From the NCBI GenBank assembly GCA_946406115.1, contig OX291549.1, forward strand, positions 24,575,901-24,639,900: a DNA stretch of 64,000 nt, in the 5' to 3' direction. Position 1 is the first letter of the stretch. Each line of letters opens with the position of its first letter. Source of the DNA: Apoda limacodes (Eukaryota > Arthropoda > Insecta > Lepidoptera > Limacodidae). The notes beneath the pieces are model-generated. The model did no database searches. It had not been told where the DNA came from and saw only the letters and a program-made list of their open reading frames with translations. Shown piece by piece: positions 60,690-64,000 of the stretch. Both the position numbers and the translations under genes were made by a program.

Positions 60690-61165
60690 ATCGACTTAGA
60701 CATGTAAATTAAACATAATACCTAAAAATAATTATGTATAAGTCTGCTTTAAGGGCTTATTTTTAACGTTTTAATGGATTTGAAGTCGGATTAATGTTTT
60801 TGTTAAAAAATAGTTCATTAATAAAACATTATTTCACTATCTTCTATTTAATTATATATTTCTTAGAGGCCTTTATGTTTTATGAACACTGTTATTGGCG
60901 TCGAGATACTCTAAAGTTAGCGATGTCATTTGACATATTTTGAAAAACCTGGAACCTTTGAAAAACCTGGTCGCTTGCACTAACATATCACAATAAAATA
61001 AAAAAAAAACCGCCATGTAAATAAGATTTTTAAAATTAAAATGGAACAGTTTTGAAATTTTTTGTGTTTTTGACCTGCCCGAGCTTTTCATTGTGCCCAA
61101 TTTTCCTTTTAGTAACAAAATCGCAGTCGATGATATTGACAACCCTGTTGTTAACACCGCACGCT
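60690..61165 (+). repeat. Old dispersed repeat, uninterrupted copy
   Basis: The reverse complement aligns to 43832-44052 and 45457-45715 together, with the LINE at 44053-45456 absent. It therefore represents the empty site (tgtcatttgacatattttg at about 60926). A short local duplication, 'gaaaaacctgg' twice, lies at 60942-60969. Confidence 0.85.
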
Positions 61166-61543
61166 ACATCGTGTTATCAGCGCTACAAGAAATTGCATCT
61201 ATAAATGCATTTGTATAATCCATAATGTTTCACAATATAATAAGTTAATATTAAGTATATATTTACACAATAAAAACTATTTTCCTGATAGGGACTAGTT
61301 TAGATTTAAAAAAACATGTAATAACAATAAGTGTAAAATTGTGTTAAGTTAGGTAAAAGTAGAGTAGGTTTGTTTCATTTCCCCTCTTTACTATTTGTTG
61401 ATATCAAAAATAATATTGTGTGAGTACCGACATGTTGTCGACTTTGTACGCACGACTATCCCCAAAAAAGCGGGAAATTTAGTTTAAAATATGTATGTAA
61501 AAGTAGAGAAAAAAAGCTCACCAACTTTTTTTCTGCTTTGTAC
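61166..61543. other. No feature seen; possible left edge of virus-like element
   Basis: AT-rich, no ORF. The boundary between ordinary repeat DNA and the element with the genes at 62.1-64.0 kb should lie here or in the adjacent minisatellite, but I could not identify a terminal repeat because its partner is outside the window. Confidence 0.3.
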
Positions 61544-61850
61544 GACTCGCGCTTGACCACTCTCAATACATCGTTGGTTCTGGCACACTACCCTCCAACC
61601 CCAACCCCTCGCCTAAAAACTTTTCTGCCCCCGCGTGACTCGCGGTTGACCACTCTCAAAACATCGTTGGTTCTGGCGCACTACCCTCCAACTTCAACCC
61701 CTCGCCTAAAAACTTTTCTGCCCCCCGCACGACTCGCGCTTGACCACTCTCAAAACCACCCCTGTGTCTGGGGTGTGGCGACTCGCGCTTGACCACTCTC
61801 AAAACCACCCCCTGTGTCTGGGATACGTCGACTCACGCTTGACCAGAACT
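61544..61850 (+). repeat. Minisatellite with alternating unit lengths
   Basis: The core gactcgcgcttgaccactct occurs at 61544, 61637, 61731, 61780 and (variant) 61830. Spacing is 93, 94, 49 and 50 bp, so there are two long units (with 'catcgttggttctgg', 'ccctcgcctaaaaacttttc') and two short units (with 'accaccc..tgtgtctggg'). It is C-rich and much GC-richer than its surroundings. It lies 300-600 bp upstream of the first gene of the virus-like cassette. Confidence 0.9.
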
Positions 61851-62040
61851 ACCACGTGACATCACTGTAGGTTCTGTGTAGTTTTGTTAAGTATTTATAT
61901 CATTATCGTAATGGGTCTATCGTATTTTTCCGTTCATTAGTTATTCTTATTTAATTACAATGTCGTGAGTGCGATAATGATGTTTGTGGTGACATTCCTA
62001 ATACCTTTTTAATTATATTTGTACTTGTAAGATAAATCGT

Positions 62041-62092
62041 ATATATATAGGATAGTCGAGAGTATTCGAGTTACAATTTATCATCAAGTGAT
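62041..62092 (+). promoter_or_regulatory. Core promoter of the 155-aa gene
   Basis: A TATA box (tatatatag at 62042) is followed 40 bases later by tcatcaagtg, and the ATG lies at 62146. The same arrangement precedes the next gene, which supports both. Confidence 0.55.
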
Positions 62093-62145
62093 TGAATTCA
62101 TCCTGTGTGATACTGAGGCTGGTTCTATTTACTTCAAAAAAAGCT

Positions 62146-62801
62146 ATGGAGGTATGTGTTTTTTTGCTTTATAATTCTTTATCTATATTTATTATATATA
62201 TTACAGACCCTCAAAACTATGTGTTTGTTTGAATGTCTATTACTTAAATCAATTTTGTTTAGGTTTTCACTTTAGGCAAATTTTTGATTCAAATTATTAT
62301 ACAAATATGTTTTTAAAGCATAGGCTTATTTTATTACAGAATTCAACATTTAACGTAATGGAAGAAAACACGTTCAAGCATTACTACTACGCTACATCGG
62401 ATGATGAGCAATCAACTGAGAAGGCCTTAGAAACAACAAAGCTCAAACGGTCTCGTCGAAATAGTATCGACTCATTCTTTGAGGGGACCAATCAGAAGAA
62501 AAAGAAACTCAGCTCTACAGTGGCGAGATCTTCAAAAGATGGTATCCCTGGTGTCACATACTTGTCTACTAATAATGATGATGGGGCTCATGCTACACAT
62601 TTGATAAAAATTGAGGTGTATGACCTCATAAAATTGAAAAAAGTACCAGTAGATGAACATTGGAAACACTCAGAAGTGAGGATCAAATATTATACGGATA
62701 CAAAAGATGAAAAATATGAGCAAACGAAGGGTATCATATTTGATATCACGAAGCAAATAGCAGAAACCAATAACTGTAAAAAATACTTTTTTAAAAAGTA
62801 A
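62146..62801 (+). CDS. Hypothetical 155-aa protein, two exons, virus-like cassette gene 1
   Basis: Exon 1 is only ATGGAG (62146-62151); the intron 62152-62339 has gtatgtg and attacag ends; exon 2 is 62340-62801 with a TAA stop. The spliced protein begins MENSTFNVMEENTFKHYYYA. Residues ~20-65 are polar and basic with a probable nuclear localisation signal (KLKRSRRNS, then NQKKKKLSS). Residues ~75-155 look globular: 'THLIKIEVYDLIKLKKVPVD', 'VRIKYYTDTKDEKYEQ', 'GIIFDITKQIAE', ending in KKYFFKK. I do not recognise the family. If the tiny first exon is not used, translation could start at the Met at 62359 inside exon 2. The neighbouring polymerase-like gene suggests a role in a virus-like element, for example DNA binding, but that is inference. 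Confidence 0.65.
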
Positions 62802-62922
62802 TCTCTAATAGCTAAATTAATTTATAAGAACCATCCTTACAAAATTTTATGAGTTACTAATTGATAAGTAACGAGCAACTATTAATTAACCATCAACTAA
62901 TATAGTAATCACCTTATCGACT

Positions 62923-62978
62923 TGTATATATGAGAGAAAAATCGAACATTATATTTATTATTAATTCATCATTCACAA
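62923..62978 (+). promoter_or_regulatory. Core promoter of the polymerase-like gene
   Basis: TATA-like tgtatatatgag at 62923 is followed by tcatcattcac at 62967, 42 bases on; the ATG is at 63006. Spacing and sequence match the promoter at 62041, including a tcga-containing stretch in between. Confidence 0.55.
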
Positions 62979-63005
62979 GCAAAGCTAAACTGGTTTATTT
63001 CAACC

Positions 63006-64000
63006 ATGTCACTAGAAAGTGTTTTTTTTCAAAATGTTTTTGAAGAAGAAGAAAAAGAACTAATGAGAGCGTGTGAGAATTATGAAGATAATGCTCTGGA
63101 AAATCCGTATTATGACACTTCACTGTTTAACATCTGTAAAGAAGTTGAGGAAACATTCAGGTATACATTCTAACTATACTTATTTAAATTTTATGTTACA
63201 TATTTGTGTTCTTATATTAACATAAGCATGTTATATCTACAGAAAATCTTCAATTCAAGTCGGTCGAGGTTTGAAGAGACAAGCTGATATTAGTGTTGAA
63301 GATTTACAACAAGCATCGACGTCATCATCTTCCAATACAACACATAGACAGAACGTTATGTGTCAAATATGTGAATTACAGGTTAGCCAAAGGTTCTATG
63401 CTCAGCACTTACGATCTAAGGAACACAAAGAAAAATGTCTTATTCATAATCATAATTTACATAATGTCTCTGTTATATCAGTTGCTTTTGGGTCTCGGGT
63501 CTTAACGTATAGAATTGTATCACCTAAAGCTAATGAGTCACTTAAAATACAAACTCCTGAAGTATTCATAGCATCAATTAAAGAGTCGATACTATTTCTT
63601 ATTCAGGAATGTTTAAAAGAGTTAACTATTGTTAAAGTTAATTTTATTATTCATGCAGATTTTGAACAGGAAACAAAAGATTTAAAAAATTCTTTCGATT
63701 TTCAAACAAAAAATTGGACTATTTCTTTAGGGGACGAATTAGAAAATTATTTAGAAACTTTAAGCGAAGACATTAAAAATAAAATGAGTGATTTCGAAGC
63801 AAAAGATAGTGGATGGACTTTAAAAAAAATTCAGTTCTTAGAAATGAATGTTAATAAGTTCAATCCCTTACGAGGGTCTTCGTTTATTGAATTACCTTTA
63901 GATATTAAGCGTAAAAAAGCAGTCATAAATGTAAAAAATAACGATCAACAATGTTTTAAGTGGGCTTTATTATCCGCACTATATCCTGTAAATAAAAGTT
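63006..64000 (+). CDS. Polinton/adintovirus-like protein-primed DNA polymerase B, N-terminal part
   Basis: Exon 1 is 63006-63160 (MSLESVFFQNVFEEEEKE...), intron 63161-63242 (gtatac...tctacag, 82 bp), and exon 2 is open to the window end; about 304 residues are visible. It has an acidic N-terminus, then a single C2H2 finger (C-x2-C-x11-H-x5-H, exon 2 start), then ~150 residues including 'ECLKELTIVKVNFIIHADFE'. The region 'DSGWTLKKIQFLEMNVNKFN', 'LRGSSFIELPLDIKRKKAVI', 'NDQQCFKWALLSALYP' follows. From memory, this last block is conserved just before the exonuclease and polymerase domains of protein-primed PolB in Polinton/Maverick and adintovirus-like elements. Those enzymes copy linear genomes from a terminal protein. 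Catalytic motifs lie beyond the window, so activity cannot be judged. No stop or frameshift is visible. Confidence 0.68.

Overview
The window looks like AT-rich nuclear DNA from a moth or butterfly (Lepidoptera). The reasons are eukaryotic GT-AG introns, a cytosolic sulfotransferase gene of insect type, a tRNA-derived SINE and dispersed repeats of kinds I know from lepidopteran genomes, and dense LINE debris of the RTE and CR1/jockey groups. There is no bacterial gene organisation. The species cannot be named from sequence alone.

Host genes. The only complete host gene I can assemble is a seven-exon sulfotransferase on the minus strand, with coding exons from 43711 down to 16766. All splice phases agree and give 341 residues with every family motif present. 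Its 27 kb span is almost entirely transposon-filled intron. Exon 4 lies at the edge of a 2120-bp, nearly identical tandem duplication (27236-29355 and 29357-31476), which leaves a second, truncated exon 4. A decayed exon of a second sulfotransferase lies on the plus strand at 54.1-54.35 kb, next to an unidentified exon-like frame on the minus strand.

Layout. 0-10.6 kb: no recognised gene; two oppositely oriented arrays of one ~152-bp repeat (2.2 and 4.1 kb) and a 42-bp perfect hairpin (6.9-7.0 kb). 10.6-13.5 kb: RTE-type LINE. 14.3-16.5 kb: Tc1/mariner fragment, tRNA-like repeat, Ty1/copia 3' end with LTR. 16.8-43.7 kb: sulfotransferase gene, carrying CR1/jockey, RTE, BEL/Pao and satellite insertions. 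43.8-48.4 kb: an old repeat split by a LINE, then a second Tc1/mariner copy with a probable intron. 48.5-53.5 kb: LINE with ORF1 and ORF2, interrupted by an 824-bp LTR-like insertion, then a SINE. 54.7-56.7 kb: RTE LINE with the best-preserved reverse transcriptase in the window. 58.7-61.2 kb: inverted copies of repeats from 43.8-48.4 kb.

Right edge (61.5-64.0 kb): the most unusual part. A GC-richer minisatellite is followed by two compact, head-to-tail genes, each with its own TATA box and one small intron. The first encodes 155 residues of unknown function. The second, cut by the window end, has a C2H2 finger followed by a region that I recognise as the N-terminal part of protein-primed type B DNA polymerases of Polinton/Maverick and adintovirus-like elements. 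This is probably the left flank of a large endogenous virus-like DNA transposon continuing beyond 64000.
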